Shown here: positions 1-12,382 of the stretch, one piece after another
Layout: the number at the start of each line of letters is the position of its first letter
Numbering within the stretch: position 1 is the stretch's first letter
The notes under the pieces: model-generated
Seen by the model: the letters and a program-made list of their open reading frames with translations, nothing else
What the model was told of the DNA's origin: nothing
Database searches by the model: none
Position numbers and translations under genes: made by a program
Source: Ectobius pallidus
Lineage: Eukaryota > Arthropoda > Insecta > Blattodea > Ectobiidae
Direction: 5' to 3'
Assembly (NCBI GenBank): GCA_964059195.1
Contig: CAXKWD010000011.1
Coordinates: forward strand, 13,300,451-13,364,450
Length of the DNA: 64,000 nt

Positions 1-217
1 TTACCCTGAAATCTTTAATTCCCCGCTACATAACTGAATAACTTAATCTGATATAGTATTACCACTTCCGCAAATAAAATGAAAAGAAGCTTTTAAATAA
101 TTGGAGAGAGAAAAGTTTCTTTTTAGACAACTTGCATTCATAATGGAGCTTCTCACACAAGTCACATGGTGAAAGTTACATACTATCGCACTAGTGATAA
201 AAAAAAAATTGTTATTA

Positions 218-732
218 GGTTTGTTCGCAAAGCAGTCAGAAACCAGGAACAAATCGTTCGCGCATGCGCTCTTTCTCCACACGCGTTCGCAAAGCGAGAA
301 TCCGTGATTCTGATTTCAATCTTCTGTTCGCAAAGCTCTCACGGACAGTTTCTGTACTATAAGAAAAGTTTGCAGGCTCTAGCATGAATTGTTATCAGAA
401 ACATGCGCAGTAACCTATTTTCACGCGCCTGACTCCTCCCTCCTATAACATTGCGCCAGATTTATAAACATAGGCTACTTATATGTATGAATAATGGAAG
501 ATAATTAAAAGTTTCCCAAAATATAGATTATATTGTCGATGTATATTGCATTTATAACATGTCAAAGGGAAATATATATTTTATTTGTATATCATATCGA
601 TTAAACGCAGAAACTATCGATTCCAAATTCTTGTAACCGTTCGCAAAGTGCAAATCACGGGTAAGTTACAGACTGGACATGCGCAGTACAACAAATTCTC
701 AAGCGGTCACGGATTTGCTTTGCGAACAAACC
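218..732. mobile_element. TIR element (MITE) with repeated GTTCGCAAAG boxes
   Basis: The two ends are inverted copies of GGTTTGTTCGCAAAGCA, each flanked by TA, about 515 bp apart. The decamer GTTCGCAAAG recurs inside at 285-294, 326-335 and 639-648, besides the ends at 223-232 and (inverted) 718-727. Repeated subterminal boxes of this kind are typical transposase-binding arrays. No transposase is encoded, so this is a non-autonomous DNA element. The superfamily is not settled; a TA duplication would suggest Tc1/mariner, but the subterminal repeats also fit hAT-like elements. Confidence 0.65.
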
Positions 733-1281
733 TATAATCAACTTTGGTTACAATCACAAGAAATATACTTTCTTAGTTAAGAATATTATTGTAAATATTA
801 TTATAACATTGACTCAGTTTGATAACAATATAAAACATTAAAATTCATCATACTTTTTAAACTTGAAATTTCTCATGGTGGTCGAAAATCATCATTCTTG
901 GCTGGTCAGAACCGTTGTCCACTCCATTCCTTATGTTGGCCGTGCACCAGAAAATAAATAACAGCTTCGAATAGTTGGCAGGGCTCGAAGCTCCAGTATG
1001 GCTACTCGGTATGTCATTCCTTTGAATGGATCTAATATTTATTATTTCACAAATATTAACGGCTGTCAAAAATACTGTATGACACACTATTAGAAAGGAT
1101 GCTATTTCGCAAGCATACTGACTATCAAAATAAAATCTCTCGTTTACCACTTTTATAATAAACAATTTAATTATATTTTATTTTAAAACAAGGAAGTCCC
1201 CGTTAAATAATGATGAAACTGATAAAGTACATCTTCAGCAAGTAATAAGAATTGAAGTCCTTATGTCATTGAAGGTAAAGT
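733..1281. other. Unassigned AT-rich sequence
   Basis: No recognisable protein, RNA gene or repeat structure was found here. Short open frames occur but have no protein-like character. Confidence 0.5.
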
Positions 1282-1583
1282 GTAAAGTAATCCCTATACA
1301 GGCCATGGAGGCCCAGAGGGTTCCAGGAGGTTGAGGCTTCCAGATTTTGGACATTCGGCACATGAAGGTGATAAGGTTGTCAGCCTTACGCACCGGCCGC
1401 TTTTACCCCCAGGATTGCTCCTGGTACTCATTTCTGTTGGAGGCTGAGTCGACCCCAGGGCCATGGTGCCACCAGAAGGATTAGGCCAATTGAAAAATCT
1501 CCAAAGACATAATCGGGAATCGAACCCGCGGCCTTCCGGTTTGTAGCGCAGCGCCTCAACCACTACGCTACGGCGTATCCCAT
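1282..1583 (-). mobile_element. tRNA-headed SINE, copy 1 (full length)
   Basis: Read on the minus strand it opens with a tRNA-like head: an A-box-like stretch TAGCGTAGTGGTTGAGGCG and a canonical B box GGTTCGATTCCC, so RNA polymerase III would transcribe it. The body continues for about 230 bp and ends with GGGATTACTTTAC. A second, 5'-truncated copy of the same family lies at 2158-2344. The open frame across it is not a gene. No coding capacity; it would depend on a LINE for mobility. Confidence 0.8.
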
Positions 1584-2142
1584 TGTCGTTCAAGAGACCA
1601 AAAACATTATCTTTTTTATTGACTTTCTCAACCCTCAGTTGATCTGTTGTGACACTAAAAGTAAAACGAAAAAATTCATGGTTAATTTCATTTCAGAAAA
1701 GAGATGCGTTTGAAATGCAAAGTGAGTGTCGTCATATGAACACAAACGCTAGTGTTGAGTGCTTAAAAGAACATGGGAATGTATGTGGTAGCAATAGGCG
1801 TGTTTGTGGTCTCTAGCGGTAGCCGCGCCGTGCAAAGCCTCTTTCTCTTCCAGTGATGACCACCATAAGCAGCTTTCGTCTCCGCCCCTTGTCCTCCCAT
1901 CGACAATCGACTTAAAATATTGTGTGTCCCATTCCAATGCTTTGATGTCATTTAATATTAATTTGCTTGCTCCGGATCACAGAATATACAAGGAAGCAAA
2001 TGCTAGCAACCATTATATTCTTACATGATATCATCCTTCTGGTCAAAAGAATTATTGTTCTCTAAATGTTGTGCAACGATATGTCTCCTTTCTTGGTAGG
2101 AAACGTTCTGATCTTTGAATTTTCAGCATATATGAGATATCC
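1584..2142. other. Unassigned sequence
   Basis: Open frames on both strands around 1749-2028 show no domain or protein-like composition. Nothing assignable is seen. Confidence 0.45.
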
Positions 2143-2157
2143 TTCTACACTCTATAG
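2143..2157. repeat. Target site duplication, left, of SINE copy 2
   Basis: TTCTACACTCTATAG here and TTCTACACTCTGTAG at 2345-2359 flank the SINE copy exactly and differ by one base. A 15 bp duplication is the normal signature of LINE-driven target-primed insertion. Confidence 0.85.
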
Positions 2158-2344
2158 GTAAAGTAATCCCTATACAGGCCATGGAGGCCCAGAGGGTTCC
2201 AGGAGGTTGAGGCTCCCAGATTTTGGATATTCGGCATATGAAGGTGGTAAGGTTGTTAGCCTTACGCACCGGCCGCCTTTACCGCCAGGATTGCTCCTGG
2301 TACTCATTTCTGTTAGAGACTGAGTCGACCCCAGGGCCATAGTG
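2158..2344 (-). mobile_element. tRNA-headed SINE, copy 2 (5'-truncated)
   Basis: This segment matches the 3' part of the SINE at 1282-1583 with few differences, on the same strand, and lacks the tRNA-like head. It is bounded on both sides by a 15 bp direct repeat, so it entered as an already truncated copy rather than being eroded later. Confidence 0.85.
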
Positions 2345-2359
2345 TTCTACACTCTGTAG
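2345..2359. repeat. Target site duplication, right, of SINE copy 2
   Basis: Partner of the 15 bp repeat at 2143-2157; a single A/G difference separates the two. Confidence 0.85.
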
Positions 2360-4480
2360 GCCTACTGCATATAATTTAGTAAGGGTTTCGGTTTTTTGGA
2401 GGGGGCGTTAACAAAACTGTTATTTCACGTATTCAAAAACTTCATACTTCCAATGAGGGTGAGTAATAGATAAACTTGATGGTATAAGATGGTACTAAAA
2501 ACATAATCTGTTATTTCACGGAAAAAGACTACCTCATTTAAAAGCTGGAGGTTTCACGAGGCAATAAAATACTAACATATTTTCCGATCAAGTACAGAAC
2601 TTAATCACATAGTTGTCTTAAATACATTACTTGCTTGGGATACGACCTGATACAGTCTGTAGATGAACTTAACTATACACTGGAAGGTCGCGGAATCGAT
2701 GTTCGATGAAGTCGAGAGTTCTCGATTGGGTTATTTTTCTGGTTATATTAAGCTTCTAATTCAGCTTGTAACAGAAATTATACTGACAGCAGTCCTGGGA
2801 GTAGAGGAGACCAGTGACCATCTTAAACTGCCGATATTCTAAACTCTTTGAAATTCTCGTGAAATCCCAAGATTTTTCACGGCCTAGTTTATGGGGCACA
2901 TTGATCAGAACATAACTAATATGATTGAGAAACCAAGCACATTGTGCAAATTCAGCAGCACTCTATGAATCATTTGTTCGCCCGTAAGCCCTTTCTGATA
3001 AATGGGGTTGGTTTTAGTTAGTAGATGGATGAATTATAGGCCTAGACAGATTAGCGGATTTGTGACTAGATGATGGGGTGAACGGACGGACGCAGAATGA
3101 TCCGAAACGAAATTAATTTTTGTCTTCCTTGTAAAAATAAGTAAACATAGTTCGATAATAGGCCTACTGGAAACATTGCCGTATCACGGATGACCGTAAA
3201 TTATGTATGAGAGCGTGACATATCCTCAGTTAAAATGAAGGTCTGCTGAGTGATTCAAGCTGACTTTGCGTTTATTCTTAAGTAGGTTTTATTAGGGATG
3301 AAAAAGTGGAAAAACATACTCCTACATTCATAGGTATGTCGAATTTCATGTAGTATTATTATAGGCTACATAAAAATATATTTGTGTGGCCATGATACTA
3401 ATTCGTACTCTTGGAAAATAAATAATTTTATTTAAAAAATCTACTTACAAAAAAATCCGTATAATTCGATAAAATTTATAATAACATAGTCAAACTCGTA
3501 GGGTTTGGGTGGTTTCGAACCACAGCATATTCAGTTTAACGCGACCGTTTATGAAAAAAATATCTTTATTTACGAGATAACCAAGAAGGAAAATTGGCTG
3601 TTTGTAGGTTTATTTCATTACCACAAACGGAGCTATCATTCAGATAACTGAATCAAAACAAAATGGAAACATTACCCAATTATAGGCGAAAAAACTGCTT
3701 ATTTACTCGTCATTAAGCATTACAAGCATTATATTTGATTTTTATCAAGTTAAGGGAGGAAATTGGTGAAATTACGAACAATATACATTGGTTAAAATAG
3801 TATTAATATTTCGGTCAAAATAGCAAAGATTTTTTAAAGATATTGATCTAAAGCAATACAAAAATTTGTCAATTACCAGGAACCGACAAAATGTGTCCTT
3901 TTTGTTGAATTTCTGTCCATTGCTGTGTCGACAAGTAGTTTGTTAGTCAGAAATCTATTGTACATGACTGAATAATTCTGGGGGAAAACGATCAACAAGT
4001 TTGTTTTCACAGGGTTCCTAGTAGACGGTTTATAAACTTTTTCCTTGCTAAGTATATCTTATATAATAGCTTTTTATATATCCTGTACGCAAAGCAGCTT
4101 GAGCCAGCTCAATTTTTTCTTACGTGGTGTGTACAATAGTTTTTTGTAAAAGTTATCTGATTTTACAACTAATAAGCTTAGCTTTTCTCTCATTTTCAAT
4201 GATTCCGTGAAAACAGACCGAAGATATGGCGATTGTACAAATATTGCGTGTTTATGAACTAGGCTTGCTATTGATTTGTTTCCTTTTCTGAAAAAAATAC
4301 TTTTAAAATGATCGTTAAGATAATTTTGATTAATTAAACTAAATATATTTACTTCAGTTGGAATTACACGTCACTTTTAGCATATTTTCTGCAACTTTTT
4401 AGGCCTTGTTAACAAGACAAATACGTACAACTATATCCAATTATATTATAATTCTTTAATTCACTTTGTTTTCTCGGCAT
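2360..4480. other. Unassigned AT-rich sequence
   Basis: About 2 kb with stops in all frames. A short stretch near 3505-3525 contains the inverted motif GGTTTCGAACC, which is B-box-like on the minus strand and may be a worn SINE head, but no full tRNA fold follows. Confidence 0.4.
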
Positions 4481-4499
4481 ATTATTAGACACATTTTTG

Positions 4500-4678
4500 T
4501 CTTATGTTTTAATATAGGTAGTTCAATATTGTATGATTATTCTATTTTTAGCATTTTGTATTATGTATGATATCTATTGTATTTGTTTTTCGTAGATTCC
4601 TTTTAATGTATTTTCTATTTATGCTGGTTGAGTGGAAGATAATGCCCTATGGTCTTAACTCTGCCAGGCAAAATAAAA

Positions 4679-4737
<59 letters not shown>
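4500..4737 (+). mobile_element. LINE 3' end with (TTA)n tail
   Basis: The sequence up to 4680 is non-coding, includes an AATAAA-like stretch just before the tail, and runs into a pure TTA array at about 4679-4736. This layout, 3' UTR followed by a trinucleotide tail, is that of a non-LTR retrotransposon 3' end. The left limit is uncertain. No RT sequence survives. Confidence 0.55.
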
Positions 4738-4738
<1 letters not shown>

Positions 4739-4904
4739 AACTGCCTCAGTTGATCTCTCGGGGACAAAACTATGACGTAGTAATGCTGACTTTGCACATT
4801 CGAGTCCACCACCTATTAGATTCAATTTATAATATTTATTATGAGATTATTTCTTGAATACAAGATGTCTGAATGACAAGATTTGAGATCTTTCTTATTA
4901 ATAA

Positions 4905-5068
4905 TGACTCCGGGTTCGATCCCCAGTACCTCATCGGATTTTTCTGAGGTAGAGAGGTCTGGTAGGAGTGCACTCAGCCTCGTGATTCAAATTGAGGAGA
5001 TAGTGGATAGAGAAGTAGCGGTTCCGGTCATGGAAACCACCGTTAACGGCCGTGGATGTGGGCCAATC
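4905..5068 (+). mobile_element. SINE fragment with B box
   Basis: It begins with a B box GGGTTCGATCCCC at about 4911-4923 and continues as a non-coding body up to the start of the LINE fragment. The A-box half is missing or diverged. It probably supplies the in-frame ATG at 5052 that precedes the LINE frame, so that ATG should not be taken as a true start. Confidence 0.5.
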
Positions 5069-6521
5069 CTGCCATCTGCAATTGGAAATATCTGACGAAA
5101 AGACAGCATTGATGCCAATGTACGTTAGAAACAGAAGAGAATACACTACCCACCCCGTAGTTACAACACGGGGAATAAAAGTGGTAACAAAAATGAAATA
5201 TTTGGGAATAATGCTTGACAGCAAGTTGGACTGGTTCCCTCACACGCAGTTCTTGGAAAACAAAATTCTGCACCTAAGGAATAACCTAATCCGGTGTTCC
5301 AAAGCCAAATGGGGAATCTCCTATGCTCACCTGCATACGATTTACAACCATGCCATCATCCCAGTAATCACGTACGCTGCGGAAGCATGGTACCAAACAA
5401 TTTCGAGAAGAGCTAGCCACAAACTTCAACAAATTCAAAGGGCCTTCCTAATATTTATCACAAAGGCATATAAAACAGTTTCCAATGTTGCCCTCCAAGC
5501 AATCGCAGGAATTATGCCTATTGAACAGGCTCTACTACTACACAAAGACATAAGAGCTGTCCGAAGAGGCAGACCCATAAACGCAGTAATACCCAAGCTC
5601 AAGAAAGTGGAACTCCCAACCAGATGCGGAGGAATACATCCGAAAGACAACAATATTGTCGTTGACTTCAATGGCACAATAAGCTCAGCAAATGTTCGGA
5701 TCTTCACAGATGGCTCCAAAACGGACAAACACGTCGGAGCTGGAATAGTTGCAGAAGAAAAATCACTAGAAATATACACAGGAACGCAAAGATTAGACAA
5801 CGACTGCTCGGTTTTCCAAGCTGAGCTCATAGGAATCAAAATGGCAATAGATTGGATTATATCTCAACACGAAGATAAAACATCGTATGCCATACACGCG
5901 GATTCACAAGCAGCGCTGTTCGCCATAGCTAACAAAAGAACAACCCAGCCTATAGCTGTATACATTAGAAAGAAAATGATCGCACTTAGGAGTACTACCC
6001 AAGTATCACTGCACTGGATCAGAGGCCACACGGGGATTAAAGGAAACGAAAGAGCAGATTACCTAGCTAAGATAGCGGCCAGCCATAGAAACTCGAAAGA
6101 ATACAACTACATCTCCATATCGCTGGCTAAACAACTTCTACTAAACTACTATATAAACATCTGGAACGCATCTTATATTCATGCAGAGGTAGCACAACAA
6201 ACCAAACAGTTTATCCCCTCCATCAAACAAAGGCTTTCCATATCCCTATGGCCAAATTATATCCTCACTCAATTCCTGACCAACCACGGATGCTTCAGAT
6301 CATATCTACACAGGATTAAAAAATCACCCTCTCCGTTATGCAGCTGTCCCGAAAAAGCGCCACAGACAGCAATTCACTTACTAACGGAATGTACAACATA
6401 CTCAAGAGACCGGCCTGCAGTGTTATCAAAACAAGAACTGTATCACACTCTGAAGGCTCACATAAACACAGTCATTGTCTCAAACTTCATCAACAGCATC
6501 TTCCGCTCGCTACAAGAATAG
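5052..6521 (+). pseudogene. LINE ORF2 C-terminal half: end of RT, RNase H, zinc-binding tail
   Basis: This is the 3' part of a non-LTR retrotransposon polyprotein. The first recognisable residues are the end of reverse transcriptase (ISDEKT, then YLGIMLDSKLDW at about residues 45-60, counting from 5052). A complete RNase H follows: FTDGSK with the first Asp near residue 219, Glu of FQAELIG near 257, Asp of HADSQ near 283 and the HTGIKGNERAD motif near 325-335. The C-terminus has a Cys/His cluster (CSCPEKAPQTAIHLLTEC). An RNase H after RT and a TAA tail fit the I group of LINEs (I, R1, LOA and relatives). The catalytic RT core and endonuclease are absent, so it is dead on arrival by 5' truncation, but the remaining frame has no stop, suggesting a fairly recent insertion. 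Confidence 0.88.
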
Positions 6522-6718
6522 CTTCTGCAATCTTTCAAGGAGCTAAACATACAATGTAAATATCCCGTGATATGCCAACGGCAAAACACGGGTTGTAAAT
6601 TTTATTGTAAATAAAATAAAAAAAATGGTAGATGACACAGCGGTCGGGTGGTAGGTCTTGTGCCTTCAGGGATGTAGCGCCACGGAGTTTAGTTTTTCTT
6701 AATAATAATAATAATAAT
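5070..6718 (+). mobile_element. 5'-truncated I-group LINE copy
   Basis: The element runs from the truncation point near 5070 through the ORF2 remnant, a 3' UTR of about 180 bp and a (TAA)n tail at about 6700-6718. The UTR contains an A-rich stretch with AATAAA at about 6607, followed by a 66 bp module at 6627-6692 that recurs alone at 42703-42770 on the other strand. Confidence 0.8.
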
Positions 6719-6719
6719 C

Positions 6720-9290
6720 TATACACATAAAAAGCCTATAAAATAAACGTCACTGAAAGTCACCATAGAGACATCTAGTTGCCATAGTTGAAACTAGTTG
6801 AAAGAAGTGTCCGCTAAAAGTTACCATGGCAACTTCGACCGAAAAAGTGCTACTTTACGGCTTGTAAACAGTTCGAGGAGCAGCTGTTTTAGAGAGCGTG
6901 TACTAAATATACATTTTTATTAGTTTTACAATTCAGCCTAAAACAGGACAGTTCAGCGTCTGCTATGAGTTAGGACCGGATGCAGGGCATTGAACTCAAA
7001 ATCCGGACTGTCCCGGACAATGTCTATAATTTCGTTCTATTCGAAAGGAAAGAGCTAGAAATGTTCCCTGTCGGATCGATGACTACAGCTCAGAAAATCA
7101 AAGAAACAATATGAGATACTGTTTACAGGTTGAATCTTCCTGACAAACAGTCTAGGAGTTTCGGAAGAAAAAAAGTCACGGACACGCCTGGTAACATTGT
7201 TCATTTGTAATATAAATAATTGATAAGTATGAGTTCATGTGGGTGATGCGTGCTTTCCTGAGCTTCAACACAGTTATTTTCGAATTAATCAACTGTCATG
7301 TAGAGCACGCGATAGAAGTGTTAAGTTACACCACCGAATAAAATATGATCACGACCAGTGATAAGAGTACAAACAGATAATGGTTTTTATGAGTGTCAGC
7401 TTTTGAGGACCAAAAATTATAATCTGCGTGATTAAAATAGATTTTAGAATCCATTTACACTGCAAGATAAATCTGCAATTATCAAGAAATGAGTAGGCTT
7501 ACTAGGTTTAGAAAATTATTACCAAGCTTAGAAAGTTTCGAGTAAACGAAATTAAAAGGAGTGTCAATCACTGTTTTTAATTTCTCTCGTATGTGACCTA
7601 GTGTTTTAAAATTTGCAGCAATATTCAGCATAAGTGTACAGGATAGAAAGCCAAATTAAAGGTTTATTCTTTAATAGTTTCCATAACAATCTACGTTTTA
7701 AAGGTTAATTCTAAATTAATTAGAAAACAACTTTTATTGTTTAATTTCTCTTCTTGTCTGTGAATATCAGTGTGCATTATTACATGAAATTCTAAGATTG
7801 AATTATGTCCTTATAAAATTCCAGTTATTAAACAATTACCGGTAATAAAAATGACAACAAAAGATGTCAATAATATTTTATTTTATTTGCGTAATGACTC
7901 CACATGAGGTTCTGTAAAAGCCAAAGATCGTTATTATTTGCTATGAAACGTTTACTTTGAGTGTCTAAAACACCATCTCTCGTCAAGAGATACCCACTCG
8001 TATTTTAATAAATATTTCATTTTTCTCCCAATTTTTCAGCTGTCTGCTTATGGCTTGAACAAGTCGCAACTTGCGCTGACGTGCATTAACAAGGACACTT
8101 TCAGAAACTTATTTCGAAATTTACCCGGGAGAAATTCTGTACCACGAACGTGTAATAAAATTAGTTACTTCTTGCCGTTGTAAAACTTCGTAGTGTAAAT
8201 CCTGATTAACGGACTTGCCAACACCGTACAGTGTACAGTACAGGACCACCCTTGTAATTCCTCACAAAACTGAAAATGGCACATCATAGAATCGATTGCT
8301 AAACGAGGTCATAGTTTAAAACCACGTTATGATTGTTGAAACGAAGTTTCTCTCATTTTTCCGAGTCATGTCTTGAAACCTAGGCTATTTTTTTTGTTAT
8401 GAGCGTTGTAATTTGGTTTTATACCTGTAATGTAATAGAAGTAATATATTACATAGAAAAACCAGAGACGCTGGTTTCTGTGCAGACCGTGCCTAGTCTT
8501 TGTTTCAGAAATCGCACAGTGATTCGACCTCAGCCATGGGCTGAAAACCGCTCTTTCGAACCATGATCAAGACCCAGTAGGCCTACGTGAAATCGACTCT
8601 TAGTGACCGAAATGCATCTCACAAATAATTGGCATCAACACTGAAGAACAACGTAGTCTGTAGCCTCATAGCTCATACGGAAAATCATTTTATAAAGTGT
8701 GACAAACATTATTTTAATGTCTTTTATGGTTTGTAGCCATATGTGTAGTAATGGACACATACGTGTTTCAAAGTAAGAATTTAAGGCACCTTTTATATTT
8801 TAACATCAGTAACACCCTTGCAGAAAAAATTAAATTCATTAACCTACAGGCATGAGACTGTTGAGGTAGATGGACCTGGGCCGGGATCAACACCGTGAAC
8901 TTATGTTCAGAAGGCCAGTGGCACAGTTATTTTGAATATATATTTAGCATAGGCCAGATCTTAAGTGTAGGACAAGACAATTTTTTAGATTTGTCTTTGA
9001 ACACACATGTAAGATGGATGTTAAAGGATTTCCAATGAAATCATAAAAATTGCACAACTGTGCGCATTTCTAGTTGGGTACAATCTTGTAGTACACCTGC
9101 CATCTTGCATTGGCTGCAGGTCACTCACCGTTCACTGTGGAATACAGTTATTTGGCTATATTTTAGCCGACATATGACTTCTAAAAAATCACGGGCACGA
9201 CACGGACATATTTATTGACTCGCTCTCGTATTTCTAGTCAAATGGCACTAGTAGCATTTTGAATTACTTGTACTATTGTTACATAATACA
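6720..9290. other. Unassigned sequence
   Basis: Roughly 2.6 kb without a supportable gene or repeat boundary. Stops are frequent in all frames. Confidence 0.45.
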
Positions 9291-9292
9291 TA

Positions 9293-9960
9293 GGGGCCAT
9301 TCAATAATTAAAGAGAGAAACTGACCTTGAGAAAAAAAACGTTTAATTTTACAAAACAAAACTTTTCCTACTTTTCAACATAATCCCCATCAACATTTAT
9401 GCATTTGTCCCAAAGGGTTACTAGCTTTTTTATACCGACTGCAAAGAACTCTTTGTCTTGGTGTCGGAGCCAATTTCCCACAAATTTCTTGACATCCTCG
9501 TTATCCTGGAACTTCTTCCCACGTAATGCCTCCTTCAGTGGACCAAACCATTCGAGTTTCAAGTGAGGAAGTTGCAGCTTCAACAGGCCGGTCAGAACGG
9601 TGTTCGTCAGTCACTGATTCTCGACCACTTTTGAACTGTTCTACCCACTTGTAAAAATTTCCACGGTCATACAGCTTTCACCATTCACTTTAGTCATTCT
9701 AGAGTATATATTAGCTGGTTTTTCACCTTCAGCAATCAAAAAACGAATCACAGAACGTTGTTCGACCATTGTGGCAATTTCAAGAAGACCCGACATCGTT
9801 AAACTTAATTTTGAGGTTATAAACAGAGCAGTGTTGATCCATCAGCTGATTAGAACTCATCCCAGTGATGCCAACTTAAAATCCTAAATGTATCAAACTT
9901 GTACTACCAACCATCTTTTCCCCAGACCAATTTGTCTCTTTAATTATTGAATGACCCTCG
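9293..9960 (-). mobile_element. Internally deleted mariner element with TIRs and TA duplication
   Basis: Both ends carry the inverted repeat CATTCAATAATTAAAGAGA and are flanked by TA at 9291-9292 and 9961-9962, the duplication made by Tc1/mariner transposases. Inside, on the minus strand, are only the two ends of a transposase. The element is 668 bp against the usual 1.2-1.3 kb for an intact mariner, so about half, including the catalytic centre, has been lost. It could move only with a transposase supplied elsewhere. Confidence 0.9.
9368..9796 (-). pseudogene. Mariner transposase remnant (N- and C-terminal parts)
   Basis: From the ATG at 9796 the minus strand reads a mariner-type N-terminal helix-turn-helix region (EQRSVIRFLIAEGE, then after a frame change FYKWVEQFKSGRESV and TDEHRSDRP). 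The frame then switches again to the C-terminal segment ending at 9368 (GPLKEALRGKKFQ, FFAVGIKKLV, WDKCINVDGDYVEK). The Asp residues of the catalytic triad that normally lie between these parts are absent. At least two frame breaks plus the deletion make it non-functional. Confidence 0.85.
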
Positions 9961-9962
9961 TA

Positions 9963-10877
9963 GTAAAGTATGGTTTTTATGACTGTGAATGAAAGCTCAT
10001 AACAGGAAATATTACTTTGTAATTTAGCATGTTGTAATAGTAAAATGAATAAAATAAAGATTAAGAAGTGCCAGATATAGTTCAGGACGATCTTAGAGTA
10101 CACTTTGATTCAGATCCGAAAAGTTGCAGGAATATTTGTAGAGGTCGTTCTGCGAGCTTGAGAGACGTTCACATGTGAGAATTAGTATGTAGTGCAGAGA
10201 GCTTCCTTGTGTTACGAGGACTCGTTTCATTTTGAGAAATGGAATTTATTAGTGGTGGCACAATCTTCCTTCCTCATCCTCCACGCGGGTTTCGATCTAT
10301 CAATAGCGTAATAAAGAGGTTCGGATAAATTGAGTATTCCCCATAAGTGTGGCTCTTCCCTCGTCACGTAGAGAGTGGAAGGTGATATTAGCGCTTCCAT
10401 GTATTTCCCAGGACAGCGTTATAAATCTTTATTCCTTTCTACTTCACTACCTGCTTAGAAGACTCATATTCAGATTTTTTCAGTTTTGTCTTTCACAATA
10501 TTGAATTATGTGAGCTCCTTTCTTGGCAAAAAGAGGTAACATTCTAAGTGTGTTTCTGATGTTTTATTTCTCAACTTCCTTATTACGTACAGAATGGGTT
10601 CGAGGTAAAAGAAATAAAGACAATTTTTCTTTGTCAATAAAAGTTCAGATCTCTCCCATGGCGAATGTATCAGCTCTGAAATTGTTCTGGTTCAAATTCT
10701 GCTTTCTAATTTATTTTTTTCCTTTCAGCTTAGTTCAGTAATAATTTTTTAAACAGACATATTTTTCACACACACACACACACACACATATATACGTATA
10801 TATTTTTTATATATTTTACAGTGGACGACAGCTTTCCAATCGCCTCGGGTCAGTTAAACGTTGTAACGATTGAAATG
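9963..10877. other. Unassigned sequence with a CA/TA microsatellite
   Basis: A (CA)n run at about 10770-10789 leads into a TA-rich tract to about 10816. Otherwise nothing assignable. Confidence 0.45.
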
Positions 10878-10885
10878 TCTTAAAG

Positions 10886-11533
10886 CAGCGTTTCTCAAAC
10901 TTTTTGAACCCGAGGACCTATAAAATGTCTAAAAAAGTTTTACGGACCCCTAATTTTACATCCCATTTTTAAAAGTAGGCTATATGTAGGCCTATATTCT
11001 TAATATTTGGGGTATGAATTATAGATCATTATAACGAAATAAATCTCAGTACATTTTTTAATTCGACGAAAACACAGTTATTGAATTGGAAGCAAACTAT
11101 TGACAGTAAAATTATATTTTGAACAGACTTTAATATTCATTACCAATTTGATAATATAATTAGGAATTATAACACAGGTTTACGGGTATCAGACACTCGG
11201 GCACCTCCAACAATAAAATCCTTGTTAAGAGATTGCTTCTAATAACAAATTCCGACAAAGTCTTATTTTTCAGGGTTTTGAATGAAAGAGGGAACCATAG
11301 ACGTCAGTGCATCAGGGGTTTCAAACTGTGGTTCGTAACTGCAAAGTAAGGAAACTTGCAATATGACGTGTATTTTCGAAGATTTTAAAACTTTGACATC
11401 TGGTGTCCATTTTACGTCAAAAATTTTTACTTCTTTACTTGCTTTATGATATTTTTTTAATTATGTCTGTGGAACATCTGCACCATCTTCGCGGACCACC
11501 AGTGGTCCGCGGACCATAGGTTGAGAAACGCTG
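10886..11533. mobile_element. hAT-type MITE, copy 1 (648 bp), 8 bp duplication
   Basis: The ends are CAGCGTTTCTCAAAC and its inverted partner GTTGAGAAACGCTG. They are flanked by a perfect 8 bp duplication TCTTAAAG at 10878-10885 and 11534-11541, the hallmark of hAT transposition. The right subterminal region has the palindromic stretch GGTCCGCGGACC. No transposase frame is present. A shorter copy in the opposite orientation lies at 54775-55043. Confidence 0.92.
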
Positions 11534-11541
11534 TCTTAAAG

Positions 11542-12382
11542 CAATTTCACACCCAAATTTGGAAATTAACAAGTCAGATTCATCAGTGATGTATAGTGAA
11601 CACTTCTCGGAAAATGATTACAGGCCTCACTATAAAATTAGAATACTGAAATGGGTTAGGTTTACCGAAGTACTGATATACAGCTCTCCATCATCGTTTG
11701 TAGATCGCCTTTTTTCACACATCCTGTATTTTGAATTGCTTTCTCACTGGGTGCAGCATGTCATTTTCCTAATACAATTGTGTTTGTAAGGCTCATAATT
11801 GCGTGCAGTTAAAAGCTTTAGAAGTATGTCGTTACGGTTACATTTTCATGGGAAAATGTTCCTTACATGTGTTCGTGCTTTCGTGGATTTTATATGTAAT
11901 TTAATAGGGAGAGAAATTTTCTGAATGCATATTTGTTACAAAGCGCCCGAGGTGACCGTCACTGCTTCATTCAGTTTGAGCTCGCGTCACCGCCATATTT
12001 TGTTCATTCTACTTTTCTACTTTTTAATGTAGCCATGGGTTAATAGAAGCAGCATCACAGTCCAACTACAATAGAACATATTTGTGTAATGATCAACGTT
12101 GTGGTTTTAATGTCGTAGTTACCAATAGCGTTTCACAGTTCTGGGAATCGAGATGAGTAAACAAATATCATAGAATTAGATAGTGTATTTACTTCATATA
12201 CATCTCGTTCTTGTATGCATGCGATAATCATTAAATATTTGTGAAATTCTGCTTGGGAACTCAATTTGAAACATAGGAATAGGGGAAGAGACATATGACA
12301 TAACTTGTCTGTCTGTGTGGTTGACCATTAGGGCAATCAGTCGTAGGAGAGAGGTTCCGTCTGGCGCTGTGAATTGAACTCA
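11542..12382. other. Unassigned sequence
   Basis: A 76-codon frame at 11559-11789 has no recognisable domain. Nothing else is assignable. Confidence 0.4.

Noticed and set aside
1294..1593. 99-codon frame on the minus strand
   Set aside because: It lies wholly inside a tRNA-headed SINE and the second copy does not keep it open.
4567..4857. 96-codon frame with a poly-Leu run
   Set aside because: The Leu run is the TTA tail of a LINE 3' end.
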